The notes beneath the pieces are model-generated. The model did no database searches, was not told the origin of the DNA, and saw nothing but the letters and a program-made list of their open reading frames with translations. A program made the position numbers and the translations under genes. A stretch of DNA of 19,924 bases from Anaerolineaceae bacterium (lineage in GTDB: Bacteria > Chloroflexota > Anaerolineae > JAAYZQ01): contig JAAYZQ010000416.1 in assembly GCA_012514775.1 (NCBI GenBank), forward strand, positions 1 to 19,924, given 5' to 3'. Shown one piece after another: positions 1 to 8,144 of the stretch (position 1 is the first letter of the stretch; each line of letters begins with the position of its first letter).

Positions 1-142
1 GCACCGCACCCCGGTGCCTCCCGCACCTCAGCCGCGGGAGCAGCATTCCGGCGTGGCAAGAGTTCCGGCCTCACGGCTCGTTGCCTCTCATCTTGAGTCC
101 GGCAGCAGCGCGATTGACGACAACCTTTGTAAGGAGATCCAC

Positions 143-802
143 ATGACGCAATCTCAACCCGAAGACTTTCTGGCCGCTCCACCCGGTGGCAAGGGACCTG
201 GCGTGTTGGTTCTCCACGCCTGGTGGGGGCTCAACGACACCATGAAGGCGTTCTGCACGCGGCTTGCCGAAGCCGGCTTCGTGGCATTCGCCCCCGACCT
301 GTACCACGGCAAGGTCGCCCGGACCATCCCCGAGGCCGAAGCCCTGGGCCAGGCCCTCGACGCCAACTACCACCAGGCCGGGGCCGAGATCGCCGACGCG
401 GCGCGGTTCCTGGAGGAACGGGCCGGCCAGGACGGTCGCGGCCTGGGGGTGCTCGCCTTCTCCCTGGGCGCCTTTTACGCCATGGAGCTGGCCGCCGCCG
501 AGCCCGACCGCATCCGTGCCGTCGTCCTGTTCTACGGGGCCGGGGAGGTCGACCACAGCGGCTCGAAGGCAGCCTACCTCGGCCACTTTGCCGAGAACGA
601 CGAGTACGAGCCGCGATCCAGCGTCGACGAGGTGGAAGAGTCGCTGAGGAATGCCGGCCGGCCTGTTACCTTCTATCACTACAGCGGCACCGGGCACTGG
701 TTCTGCGAGCCCGACCGCCCGGACGCATACGACGAGGCGGCAGCGAGCCTGGCCTGGGAGCGCACCGTGGACTTCTTGAAGCGGTCCCTGGGGGGCCGGT
801 AG
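143..802 (+). CDS. Dienelactone hydrolase family protein (serine-type)
   Basis: This 219-aa alpha/beta hydrolase resembles the dienelactone hydrolase family in length and fold. The N-terminal strand and oxyanion region read VLVLHAWWGL (22-30). The nucleophile elbow is AFSLGA with Ser107, where classical members have Cys. Asp153 (in AENDEY) and His185 (in GTGHWF) complete a triad with family-like spacing (46 and 32 residues). The ATG at 143 is chosen over an in-frame upstream start at 14 because AAGGAGAT lies at 131-138 and the extra N-terminus has no domain character. No signal peptide is seen, so it is probably cytoplasmic. It is first in an operon with two DinB-fold proteins and a DNA glycosylase, 33 nt before the next gene. 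Family membership is clear. The substrate (a lactone or other ester) is unknown. Confidence 0.9.
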   Translation: MTQSQPEDFLAAPPGGKGPGVLVLHAWWGLNDTMKAFCTRLAEAGFVAFAPDLYHGKVARTIPEAEALGQALDANYHQAGAEIADAARFLEERAGQDGRGLGVLAFSLGAFYAMELAAAEPDRIRAVVLFYGAGEVDHSGSKAAYLGHFAENDEYEPRSSVDEVEESLRNAGRPVTFYHYSGTGHWFCEPDRPDAYDEAAASLAWERTVDFLKRSLGGR

Positions 803-835
803 CGGGCCGGTTCGGACGAAAAGGAGATACCCGGC

Positions 836-1360
836 ATGGAACACCAGGCTGAAAGCACCCTCGTCGAGCTGATTCGCTACAACAACTGGGCCAACGCGCA
901 GGTCCTGGCCGCCTGCCTGGAGCTGACGCCCGAGCAGCTCGCCGCCACGGCGCCCGGCACCTACGGCAGCATCCACGCCACCCTGGGGCACCTCATCGCC
1001 GCCGAAGCGGACTATGTGGGGCGCATGACGGGCGACGGCCCCCGGCCGCCGTTCAAGTGGGCCGACCGGCCCGCCCTGCCCGACATCGCCGCCTTTGCCG
1101 AGCAGGTGGCCGCCGCCCTCCTCGACACCGTCCAGCGCATCCCGCCCAGCCACGTGGTCCACGAGGAGGAGGACGGCCAGACCATCGATTACCACGCCCG
1201 ATTCCTCTTCCTCCAGACAATCAACCACGGCATCGAGCACCGTACCAACGTGACCACCATCCTCAGCGGCCTGGGTCTGCCGGCCCCCGAAGTGGATGGT
1301 TGGGCCTATATGTTCGCGAACCCGGAGCGGTTCGACATGGAGGAAGGCTCAACAGGCTGA
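836..1360 (+). CDS. DinB family protein (first of two)
   Basis: This 174-aa all-helical protein matches the DinB/YfiT four-helix-bundle family. Three histidines sit where the family binds a divalent metal: His52 in LGHLIAAE, and His131 and His135 in NHGIEHRTN. The N-terminal YNNWAN (15-20) is also typical. Known relatives include thiol-dependent S-transferases acting with bacillithiol or mycothiol, but many members are uncharacterised. The ATG follows AAGGAGAT (821-828) at good spacing. It sits between the dienelactone hydrolase and a second DinB-fold gene, in a co-directional cluster with gaps under 40 nt. This suggests co-transcription and a detoxification or stress role, which is inferred from context and not shown by the sequence. 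Confidence 0.9.
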   Translation: MEHQAESTLVELIRYNNWANAQVLAACLELTPEQLAATAPGTYGSIHATLGHLIAAEADYVGRMTGDGPRPPFKWADRPALPDIAAFAEQVAAALLDTVQRIPPSHVVHEEEDGQTIDYHARFLFLQTINHGIEHRTNVTTILSGLGLPAPEVDGWAYMFANPERFDMEEGSTG

Positions 1361-1399
1361 TGTCGCATCCGGCAGCCGGCCGGCGGAAGGAGACACCAG

Positions 1400-1921
1400 G
1401 TGTATGATACACCGCTCACCATCGAGCAGATGCTGACCATCCTGGCAGACATGCCCTCGCGCATCGCCGCGCAGACGGCTGGTCTGGCCCCGGCCCAATT
1501 GCGCACGGCGCCGGCTCCCGGCGAATGGTCCGCCAATGACGTGCTGGCCCATCTCCGCTCCTGTGCCGACGTCTGGGGCGGCTACATTGCGCTGATCCTG
1601 GCGGAAGACGAGCCGACATTCCGGGCCGTCAACCCCACGACCTGGATCAAGAGCACCGATTACCCTGAGCAGGAGTTTCGGCCATCGCTGCAGGCCTTTG
1701 CCGCGCAGCGGGCCGGGCTCCTGGCCGTGTTGGAGGGGTTGGCGCCCGAAGACTGGTCACGCACGGCGACGGTCACCGGGTCGGGCAAGCCGCGCGAGCG
1801 GAGAGTATACACCTATGGGCAGTGGCTGGCCAACCATGAACGGTCGCACGTGAAGCAGTTCGAGCGCATCGCCGAGGCGATGCGCGTCTCGGCCCCGGCT
1901 TGGGCAGGCACGCCATGCTGA
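1400..1921 (+). CDS. DinB superfamily protein (second of two)
   Basis: This 173-aa protein has the DinB-fold layout: APGEWSANDVLAHL (38-52) with His51, and ANHERSH (144-150) with His146 and His150, again a three-His metal site. It is clearly divergent from the preceding DinB protein, so the pair is not a recent duplication. The GTG at 1400 is preferred because AAGGAGA (1387-1393) lies 6 nt upstream. An ATG four bases downstream is out of frame. The stop codon overlaps the start of the glycosylase gene (ATGCTGA, 1915-1921), which implies translational coupling. The C-terminus is short after the last helix. The family call is firm; the substrate is unknown. Confidence 0.88.
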   Translation: MYDTPLTIEQMLTILADMPSRIAAQTAGLAPAQLRTAPAPGEWSANDVLAHLRSCADVWGGYIALILAEDEPTFRAVNPTTWIKSTDYPEQEFRPSLQAFAAQRAGLLAVLEGLAPEDWSRTATVTGSGKPRERRVYTYGQWLANHERSHVKQFERIAEAMRVSAPAWAGTPC

Positions 1922-3177
1922 CCATCGATCTCGGCACGGCCCGTCGCTTTATCCTGGGCAAGCAAGGCTTGTGGCCCGGCCGGCGCCGGCGCGGTATCCT
2001 GGGCACCGCACAGGCCATGCGCGCCATGGAGTACTTGCAGCTCGACCCCCTCCAGATCATCGCCCGCAGCCAGGACATCGCGCTCCACGGCCGCGTCCTC
2101 GACTACACCCCCGAGATGTGGGAAGGGGTGACCTACGGGCAGCGCGAGTTCTTTGACTGGGGCGGCTGGCTGGCCGTCCGGCCCATGGACGAGCTGCCCC
2201 ACTGGCGCGTCATCATGCGCCGCGAGCGCGATGGTGGCTCCGATTACGACCCGCGCGTTCTCAAGATGGGCCGCGAACACGCCCATGCCATCGAAGAAAT
2301 GCGGACCCTGTTGCGCGAGCGGGGTACCGTGAACAATCGCGACTTCCAGGTGGCATCGCGGACGCGAACGCAGAGCTATCGCGGCCGCAAGGACAGCTCA
2401 CTGGCATTGTTTTACCTGTGGCGCACCGGCGAGGTGATGACGCACCACCGCGAGAATTTCGAGCGGGTATACGCCCTTGCCGAAACGGTCGCGCCGGCGC
2501 ATCTCCTCCGCGAGAGCGACGAGGCCGAAGCGGACCGCTTCTTGATCAGGAAAGAGATAGGCTTCTCCGGTCTCGCGCGGCTAAACCGTACCGCGGACGC
2601 TTACTTTCGCGGCGTGCCGTTCAGCAGGGTCGGGGAGATACTCGAGGCACTGCTGGCCGGCGGCGAGATCGTGGAGGTAAAGGTGGAAGGCTGGAAGGCC
2701 GTGCACTATGCCCTCGCCGGCGACGTCCAGGTGTTGAACGAGCTGGGCGCCGGGCGCGTGCCGGCGGCCTGGCAGCCCCTGGAGACGAACACGACGGAAG
2801 AGGCCGTCTTTCTCGCCCCCCTCGATCCCGTCAGTGCCCGCGGCCGGGCCAGGGTGTTGTTCGGCTTTGACTATGTCTGGGAGGTCTACAAGCCCGAGCA
2901 CAAGCGCAAGTTCGGCTACTACACCCTGCCGGTGTTGTGGGGCGACCGGCTCGTCGCGCGCTTTGACAGCAAGCTCGACCGGACGACAAACACCGTCCTT
3001 ATCCTGGGCTTCTGGATGGAGGAACAAGCCCTCGGCAAGGATGAAGCCTTTGCCGCGGCACTGGCCCGTGGCTTTGCCCGGTTCGTGGCTTTTCTGGGTG
3101 CCGCCGGGCTGGATGTAGCAGCGATTCCCGAGCCACTTTCTTCTCAGTTGTCCGATCTCCTGACGGAGGGTGGGTAA
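1915..3177 (+). CDS. YcaQ-like (AlkX/AlkZ superfamily) DNA glycosylase, HTH_42 family
   Basis: This 420-aa winged-helix protein matches the COG3214/YcaQ superfamily, whose characterised members excise bulky alkylated bases and unhook DNA interstrand crosslinks. The diagnostic motif YLQLDPLQ (40-47) contains Q42-L-D44. The Q-aliphatic-D form distinguishes the YcaQ-like branch from AlkZ, which has Q-x-Q. The C-terminal block FGYYTLPVLWGDRL, followed by ARFDSKLDR, is also characteristic. The ATG at 1915 overlaps the stop of the upstream DinB gene, and a TTG at 1900 would only add five residues. Length fits the family and it looks intact. Its coupling to two DinB proteins and a dienelactone hydrolase suggests a module that neutralises a reactive compound and repairs DNA it has damaged. 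That link is inference. Confidence 0.88.
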   Translation: MLTIDLGTARRFILGKQGLWPGRRRRGILGTAQAMRAMEYLQLDPLQIIARSQDIALHGRVLDYTPEMWEGVTYGQREFFDWGGWLAVRPMDELPHWRVIMRRERDGGSDYDPRVLKMGREHAHAIEEMRTLLRERGTVNNRDFQVASRTRTQSYRGRKDSSLALFYLWRTGEVMTHHRENFERVYALAETVAPAHLLRESDEAEADRFLIRKEIGFSGLARLNRTADAYFRGVPFSRVGEILEALLAGGEIVEVKVEGWKAVHYALAGDVQVLNELGAGRVPAAWQPLETNTTEEAVFLAPLDPVSARGRARVLFGFDYVWEVYKPEHKRKFGYYTLPVLWGDRLVARFDSKLDRTTNTVLILGFWMEEQALGKDEAFAAALARGFARFVAFLGAAGLDVAAIPEPLSSQLSDLLTEGG

Positions 3178-3236
3178 AAGCCCCATCCAGTACCTTTGCC
3201 CGTTCTATTCTCCACCCGGCCCCCCGTCGCCCCAAA

Positions 3237-3265
3237 TTGGACGGCCCGGCCATCGGTGGTATAAT
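3237..3265 (+). promoter_or_regulatory. Sigma-70-type promoter of nadCA-nadB
   Basis: TTGGAC at 3237-3242, a 17-nt spacer, then TATAAT at 3260-3265. A TGG triplet directly before the -10 box makes it an extended -10 as well. It lies in the gap between the glycosylase stop and the TTG start at 3293, which gives a 5' leader of only about 20 nt. It is one of the best promoter matches in this GC-rich window. Confidence 0.82.
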
Positions 3266-3292
3266 TGCCCGAGCGAATCCAGGGGGAGAATC

Positions 3293-5221
3293 TTGGACGA
3301 GATCGTGGACGAGATCGAGCAGGAAGCACTGCTGCGCGCAGCCGCGCCACTCATCGAGCTGGCAATTGCCGAGGACATCGGCCCGGGCGACGCCACCAGC
3401 GAGTCGACCATCGCCGCCGGCGCCGTGCTCACCGGGCGCATCGTAGCCAAGGCCCAGGGCGTCGTCGCCGGGCTGCCCGTGGCCCGGGCCGTGTTTCAAC
3501 GCATCGACCCGGCCATCCGGTTCGTGACCCACGTCGCCGACGGCCAGGAGGTCGTCCCGGGTGAGCTGCTGGCCGAAGCCACCGGCCCCGGGCGCTCGCT
3601 GCTGGCCGCCGAGCGCACCGTCCTCAACTTCTTGCAGCGCATGTCGGGCATCGCCACCCTCACTCGCCAGTTCGTCGACGCCGTGGCCTGCACGCCCGCG
3701 GCGGTCCTCGACACCCGCAAGACGCTGCCCGGCTTTCGCGTCCTGGACAAGTACGCGGTGCGCATGGGCGGCGGCCAGAACCACCGCCAGGCGCTGTACG
3801 ACATGGTCCTCATCAAGGATAACCACGTGGACGCCGCCGGGGGTATCGTCCCCGCCGTGCAACGGGCCAGGGAGCGCCACCCCGCCCTGCCCATCGAGGT
3901 CGAGGTGCGGAACTCCGAAGAGCTGGCCGAGGCCCTGGCCATCGAGCCCCCGCTGGACCGCATCATGCTCGACAACATGGCGCCCGATGCCATGCGCGAG
4001 GCCGTGGCGCTGGCCGGCGGGCGCGTGCCCCTGGAGGCCTCGGGCGGCCTGGGCCTGGAAGCCGCGGCCGATGTCGCGGCCACGGGCGTCGACTACATCT
4101 CGGTCGGCAGCCTCACCCACTCGGTCCGCGCCCTCGACATCAGCATGAAGATCGAGCGGCCGGGCCGGCCGGCGGCGGGCACCGGCGCAGAGCTGGCCGC
4201 TCGCATCGCCGAGATCAAGGCGGGGCTGGGCGACCGCCTGGTCATCCTGGGCCACCTGTACCAGCGCGACGAGGTGCTGCAGTTTGCCGATCTCACCGGC
4301 GATTCGCTGAAACTGGCCCACGACGCCACCCAGACCGACGCCAAGCACATTGTCTTTTGCGGCGTGCACTTTATGGCCGAGACGGCCGCGATCCTCGCCC
4401 GGCCGGGCCAGCAGGTCTTTAGCCCCGACCCGTCGGCTGGCTGCTTCCTGGCCGACACGGCCAGCCTGGACGACGTGGCCGGCGCCTGGGCGCTCCTCGA
4501 CAAAGCCCTGGGCGAAGCGGTCCAGGAGGTCACGCCCGTAACTTATGTCAATTCTTCTGCCCAGCTAAAGGCCTTCTGTGGCGAGCAGGGCGGCATCGTC
4601 TGCACGTCGGGCAACGCGGAGCGGGTGATGGCCTGGGCCCTGGGCCGGCGCCCGCGCGTCTTTTTCTTTCCCGACCAGCACCTTGGCCGCAACACGGCCC
4701 GGGCCCTGGGCATCGCCGCCGACGAGATGCTCCTGTGGGACACCCGGCAACCCCCGGCGCCGGAGGCCATCCGTCGCGCCCGCGTCATCCTCTGGCCGGG
4801 CGCCTGCAACGTCCACCAGCGCTTCCGCCCGGAGCACGTTCGCGCCGTCCGCGCCCAATACCCCGGCGTGCGCGTCGTGGTGCACCCGGAGTGCAGGGCC
4901 GACGTGGTGGACCTGGCCGACGCTGCCGGCTCCACGGCCTTTATCGTGGAGCAGGTAAACGCCGCGCCGCCCGGCACCCGCCTGGCCATCGGCACCGAGA
5001 GCCACCTGGTGGCGCGCCTGCAACGAGAGCACCCGGACCAGGAGATCCTGTCCCTGTCGGGCGCTCCCGCCTTCTGCCGGACCATGGGCCAGATCACCCT
5101 GGCCAACCTGGCGGAGGTGCTGGAGAGCCTGGCCGCGGGCCGGCCCATCAACCGCGTGACCGTCGCCGGCGACGTCGCCGATGCTGCCAGGCAGGCCCTG
5201 GAACGCATGTTGGCCGTTTGA
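3293..5221 (+). CDS. nadC-nadA: Fused nicotinate-nucleotide pyrophosphorylase (NadC) and quinolinate synthase (NadA)
   Basis: This 642-aa protein carries two complete NAD-biosynthesis enzymes. Residues 1-287 are NadC (quinolinate plus PRPP to nicotinate mononucleotide), with LNFLQRMSGIATLT (111-124), DTRKTLPGFR (140-149), KYAVRMGGGQNHR (153-165), IKDNHV (174-179), EASGGL (248-253) and a C-terminal VGSLTHS. Residues from about 298 to 642 are NadA (iminoaspartate plus DHAP to quinolinate), of the longer type. The likely [4Fe-4S] ligands are Cys356 (VFCGVH), Cys505 (WPGACNVH) and Cys595 (PAFCRTM). The linker is about 10 residues (RPGRPAAGTG). I chose the TTG at 3293 because AGGGGGAG (3281-3288) precedes it and it follows the promoter TATAAT. 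The upstream in-frame GTG at 3170 would include the promoter. nadB follows 62 nt downstream. Both halves look intact, so a bifunctional enzyme is likely. Confidence 0.95.
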   Translation: MDEIVDEIEQEALLRAAAPLIELAIAEDIGPGDATSESTIAAGAVLTGRIVAKAQGVVAGLPVARAVFQRIDPAIRFVTHVADGQEVVPGELLAEATGPGRSLLAAERTVLNFLQRMSGIATLTRQFVDAVACTPAAVLDTRKTLPGFRVLDKYAVRMGGGQNHRQALYDMVLIKDNHVDAAGGIVPAVQRARERHPALPIEVEVRNSEELAEALAIEPPLDRIMLDNMAPDAMREAVALAGGRVPLEASGGLGLEAAADVAATGVDYISVGSLTHSVRALDISMKIERPGRPAAGTGAELAARIAEIKAGLGDRLVILGHLYQRDEVLQFADLTGDSLKLAHDATQTDAKHIVFCGVHFMAETAAILARPGQQVFSPDPSAGCFLADTASLDDVAGAWALLDKALGEAVQEVTPVTYVNSSAQLKAFCGEQGGIVCTSGNAERVMAWALGRRPRVFFFPDQHLGRNTARALGIAADEMLLWDTRQPPAPEAIRRARVILWPGACNVHQRFRPEHVRAVRAQYPGVRVVVHPECRADVVDLADAAGSTAFIVEQVNAAPPGTRLAIGTESHLVARLQREHPDQEILSLSGAPAFCRTMGQITLANLAEVLESLAAGRPINRVTVAGDVADAARQALERMLAV

Positions 5222-5283
5222 CCGCCGCCCGCCTGCCCCTTCCACCGGGAGGGAGGTACAGGGGGCCGCCGAGGATACCATCC

Positions 5284-6915
5284 ATGCCAATCGAGACCGA
5301 CGTCCTGATCATCGGCTCCGGCATCGCCGGGGCCAGTGCCGCGCTGCGCCTGGCCCGCGACGGCCAGCGCCAGGTGCTCCTCATCACCCGCACCACCCCA
5401 CCCGCCGAATCGAACACCTGCTATGCCCAGGGCGGCATCGTCGCCCGCTCGCCAGGCGACTCGCCCGACCTCCTGGTCCGCGACGTGCTGGCCGCCGGGG
5501 CGGGCCTGAGCTACCCCGCGGCGGCCCGCCTCCTGGCCGAGGAGGGGCCGGACCTGGTTCAGCGCCTGCTGGTGGAGGACGCCGGCGTCCCCTTTGACCG
5601 CGCCGACGACGGCAGCCTGCTCTTTACCCTGGAGGGCGGCCACTCGGTTCCCCGCGTGCTGCACGTGGGCGATGCCACGGGCCGGGCCATCGAGGAGGCC
5701 CTCATGGCCTTCCTGGCCACCATGCCCAACGTGACGGTGCAGAGCTGCTTTACCGCCGTCGACCTCGTCACATCCGGCCACCACGCCCGCGACCCGCTGG
5801 CCGTTTACAAGCCCCTCACCTGCCACGGCGCCTACGTCCTCGACCGCGACGGGCGGGCCGTGCACCGCGTCCTGGCGACGGCGACGGTGTTGGCCACGGG
5901 CGGCATGGGCCGCCTCTACCGCCACACTACCAACCCCGAAGGCGCCCGGGGCGACGGCCTGGCCATGGCTCACCGCGCCGGCGCTCGCATCGTCAACGCC
6001 GAGTACATCCAGTTCCACCCCACCACCCTGGCCGTGCCCGGCGCCGACAATTTTCTCATCTCCGAGGCGGTGCGCGGCGAGGGTGGCCGCCTCCTCACGC
6101 CCGATGGGCGGCATTTCATGGAGCAGTACTCGCCGCGCTGGGTCGACCTGGCCCCCCGCGACGTTGTGGCCCGCGCCATCCATCACGAGATGATCCAGCA
6201 CGGCTACCCCCACGTCCTGCTGGACCTGGCCGGTCAGATGCCCGCCGACCAGATCCAGGCCCGCTTCCCAACGATCTATGCCACGTGCCTGAAGGCAGGG
6301 GTCGACATTTCCGCGGAGCCCATTCCCGTGGTGCCGGCGGCCCACTATGCCTGCGGCGGGGTCCTGGTCGACGAATGGGGCCGGACGACCATCGACGGGC
6401 TGTACGCCGCCGGTGAGGTGAGCTGCACCGGCGTGCACGGCGCCAACCGCCTGGCCAGCACCTCGCTGCTGGAGGGGCTGCTGTGGGGCGACCGGGCCGG
6501 GCAGGACATCGCCCGGCGCCGCGACCTGGCAGCCATCGGCCCCGACGAGGTGCCACCCTGGGAGCACGTGGGCAACGGCGCCGTGGCCGATCCGGTCCTG
6601 GTCTACCGCGACCAGCGCACCATCCAGAACGTCATGTGGCTCTACGTGGGCCTGGCCCGCAACACTCGCCGCCTGGCCCGCGCCCTCAGCGACCTGAACC
6701 ACCTGTGGGAAGAGATTGACAGCTTTTACCGGGCCACGCGCCTGAGTGACGACCTCATCGGGCTGCGCAACCTGGCCCAGGCTGCCTGGGTGGTAACCCG
6801 CGCCGCCTGGCACAACCGCCGCTCGCGGGGCGCCCACTACCGGGAGGACGCCGAGGAGTTGGACTTTGTGCGGCTGTACGACACCGAGGCGCCCGACGAC
6901 GCACCCTGGATGTAA
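5284..6915 (+). CDS. nadB: L-aspartate oxidase
   Basis: This 543-aa flavoprotein oxidises L-aspartate to iminoaspartate, the substrate of NadA encoded just upstream. The FAD dinucleotide-binding motif is IIGSGIAGASAA (9-20). Conserved NadB blocks follow: SNTCYAQGG (43-51), QFHPTTL (243-249) with His245, EAVRGEGG (261-268), PRDVVARAI (291-299) with Arg292, PAAHYACGG (351-359) with His354, and GEVSCTGVHGANRLAS (377-392). These distinguish it from succinate dehydrogenase flavoproteins by context and the NadB-like ending. The ATG at 5284 is preceded by GAGG at 5271-5274. The open frame extends far upstream inside nadA but without protein-like sequence. It is co-transcribed with the nadC-nadA fusion, giving the full route from aspartate to nicotinate mononucleotide. 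Confidence 0.95.
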   Translation: MPIETDVLIIGSGIAGASAALRLARDGQRQVLLITRTTPPAESNTCYAQGGIVARSPGDSPDLLVRDVLAAGAGLSYPAAARLLAEEGPDLVQRLLVEDAGVPFDRADDGSLLFTLEGGHSVPRVLHVGDATGRAIEEALMAFLATMPNVTVQSCFTAVDLVTSGHHARDPLAVYKPLTCHGAYVLDRDGRAVHRVLATATVLATGGMGRLYRHTTNPEGARGDGLAMAHRAGARIVNAEYIQFHPTTLAVPGADNFLISEAVRGEGGRLLTPDGRHFMEQYSPRWVDLAPRDVVARAIHHEMIQHGYPHVLLDLAGQMPADQIQARFPTIYATCLKAGVDISAEPIPVVPAAHYACGGVLVDEWGRTTIDGLYAAGEVSCTGVHGANRLASTSLLEGLLWGDRAGQDIARRRDLAAIGPDEVPPWEHVGNGAVADPVLVYRDQRTIQNVMWLYVGLARNTRRLARALSDLNHLWEEIDSFYRATRLSDDLIGLRNLAQAAWVVTRAAWHNRRSRGAHYREDAEELDFVRLYDTEAPDDAPWM

Positions 6916-6981
6916 ACACCGGCGGGCCAATGGGCCACCGCGGCCGCCGGACGCCGGCACGGCTCGCGAAGGAGTGGAAGG

Positions 6982-7971
6982 ATGAACGGGGGGAAGGTTC
7001 ACCTGGGCACGGATCCTGTTCCTCGCCTCCTTGCCTCGAAGGATGCCGCCCTCGTCTCTTTCGTGCGGCGCGACCTGTTGGCCGCTGGCCCGGGCCCTGT
7101 CGAGCAGCTCTGGGAACTGCCCGAGGCGCGGGCCATCCTGCGCAAGCAACAGGAGGACGGATCGTGGCGCTACCCCGGGCAGCAGCGAAAGCTGCACCCC
7201 GAGACCAGGTATGACCTGCTCGAAACCTGGCGCTGGCTGGCTCACCTGGTCGAGCGGTATGGGTTCGACCGGCACCACCCGGCCGTGGAACGCGCGGCCG
7301 GCTTCTTGTTCTCGTGCCAGGCGGAGGAAGGCGACTTCCGGGGCATTCTGGGCACGCAGTACATGCCGTATTACCATGGCCTCATCCTCGAGCTGCTGGT
7401 GCGGGCCGGCTACGACGACGATCCGCGGGTGGTCAGGGCCACGCAATGGCTGCTTTCCGTGCGCCAGGACGACGGTGGTTGGTTGGTACCTGTGCAGGCC
7501 GTGCCCGCCCGGGAGAAGACGCCCGGGTTGTGGAGCGCGTCCCCCGTGCCGCCGGACTGCTCCCGGCCCTCCTCGCACCTGGCCACCGGAATGGCCCTGC
7601 GTGCCTTCGCCGTCCAGCCCCACACCCACGCCCTGCCCGAGGTGCGCCAGGCCGCCGCCTGGCTCAAATCCCGCCTTTTTCGCGCCGACCATTACAACGA
7701 CCGCAAGGCACCCGCCTACTGGTACAAGTTCCAGCATCCCTTCTGGTGGACGAACCTCCTCACCGCCCTCGACAGCCTGTCGCTCCTCGGCTGGTCCGCC
7801 GACGACCCCGACGTGCAAAAGGGCCTTGCCTGGTTCTGCGACCACCAGCGGGTCGACGGTCTGTGGCCCACGGGCTACGAGCAGGCGGGCCGGGCCGAGC
7901 CCTCAGCTAAGGAAGTGCAGGCCGTCGAGTGGGTAGGGCTGGCCGTGTGCCGGATGTTGAGGAGGGTCTGA
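6982..7971 (+). CDS. Alpha/alpha-toroid (prenyltransferase/squalene-cyclase-like repeat) protein of unknown function
   Basis: This 329-aa protein contains at least four QW-like repeats of the terpenoid-cyclase/prenyltransferase toroid: KQQEDGSW (55-62), SCQAEEGDF (111-119), VRQDDGGW (160-167) and HQRVDGLW (288-295), each next to amphipathic helices. There is no DxDD or other cyclase catalytic motif and no signal peptide that I can see, so it is unlikely to be an active squalene-hopene cyclase. The ATG follows a purine-rich AAGGAGTGGAAGG (6969-6981). It lies 66 nt after nadB on the same strand and could be read from the nad promoter, but no functional link to NAD synthesis is known to me. Proteins of this type are usually annotated only as prenyltransferase/squalene-oxidase repeat-containing. 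Confidence 0.75.
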   Translation: MNGGKVHLGTDPVPRLLASKDAALVSFVRRDLLAAGPGPVEQLWELPEARAILRKQQEDGSWRYPGQQRKLHPETRYDLLETWRWLAHLVERYGFDRHHPAVERAAGFLFSCQAEEGDFRGILGTQYMPYYHGLILELLVRAGYDDDPRVVRATQWLLSVRQDDGGWLVPVQAVPAREKTPGLWSASPVPPDCSRPSSHLATGMALRAFAVQPHTHALPEVRQAAAWLKSRLFRADHYNDRKAPAYWYKFQHPFWWTNLLTALDSLSLLGWSADDPDVQKGLAWFCDHQRVDGLWPTGYEQAGRAEPSAKEVQAVEWVGLAVCRMLRRV

Positions 7972-8017
7972 GGACACTCCTGGTCACGTGGGTAGGTCTT
8001 GACTGGCCGATTGGCTA

Positions 8018-8046
8018 TTGCCCGCCGGCCGGCTTTGTGGTATGCT
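8018..8046 (+). promoter_or_regulatory. Candidate promoter upstream of the phosphatase/exporter genes
   Basis: TTGCCC at 8018-8023, a 17-nt spacer and TATGCT at 8041-8046, preceded by TGG (extended -10). It is 168 nt before the phosphatase start. A second extended -10 lies downstream at 8145-8153, so which is used is unclear. Confidence 0.4.
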
Positions 8047-8144
8047 GGGAGCTGATTCCGAGGAAGTGGAACGATCGCTGCCGGAAGGCGACGGCCGGCG
8101 TCAGCTTTGTGGCAGAATCCCGTCGTGCGGGCTGCGGGCAGTTG

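Noticed and set aside
1..142. Upstream coding or promoter signals before the first gene
   Set aside because: A TTGACG at 113-118 has no matching -10 box, and the in-frame extension from 14 shows no domain. I see nothing supportable in this stretch beyond the ribosome-binding site.
4543..7845. A 1100-codon open frame on the minus strand across nadA, nadB and the toroid gene
   Set aside because: It is antisense to clearly conserved enzymes, has no recognisable domain and a Val/Gly/Ala-rich composition typical of the shadow frame of GC-rich genes.
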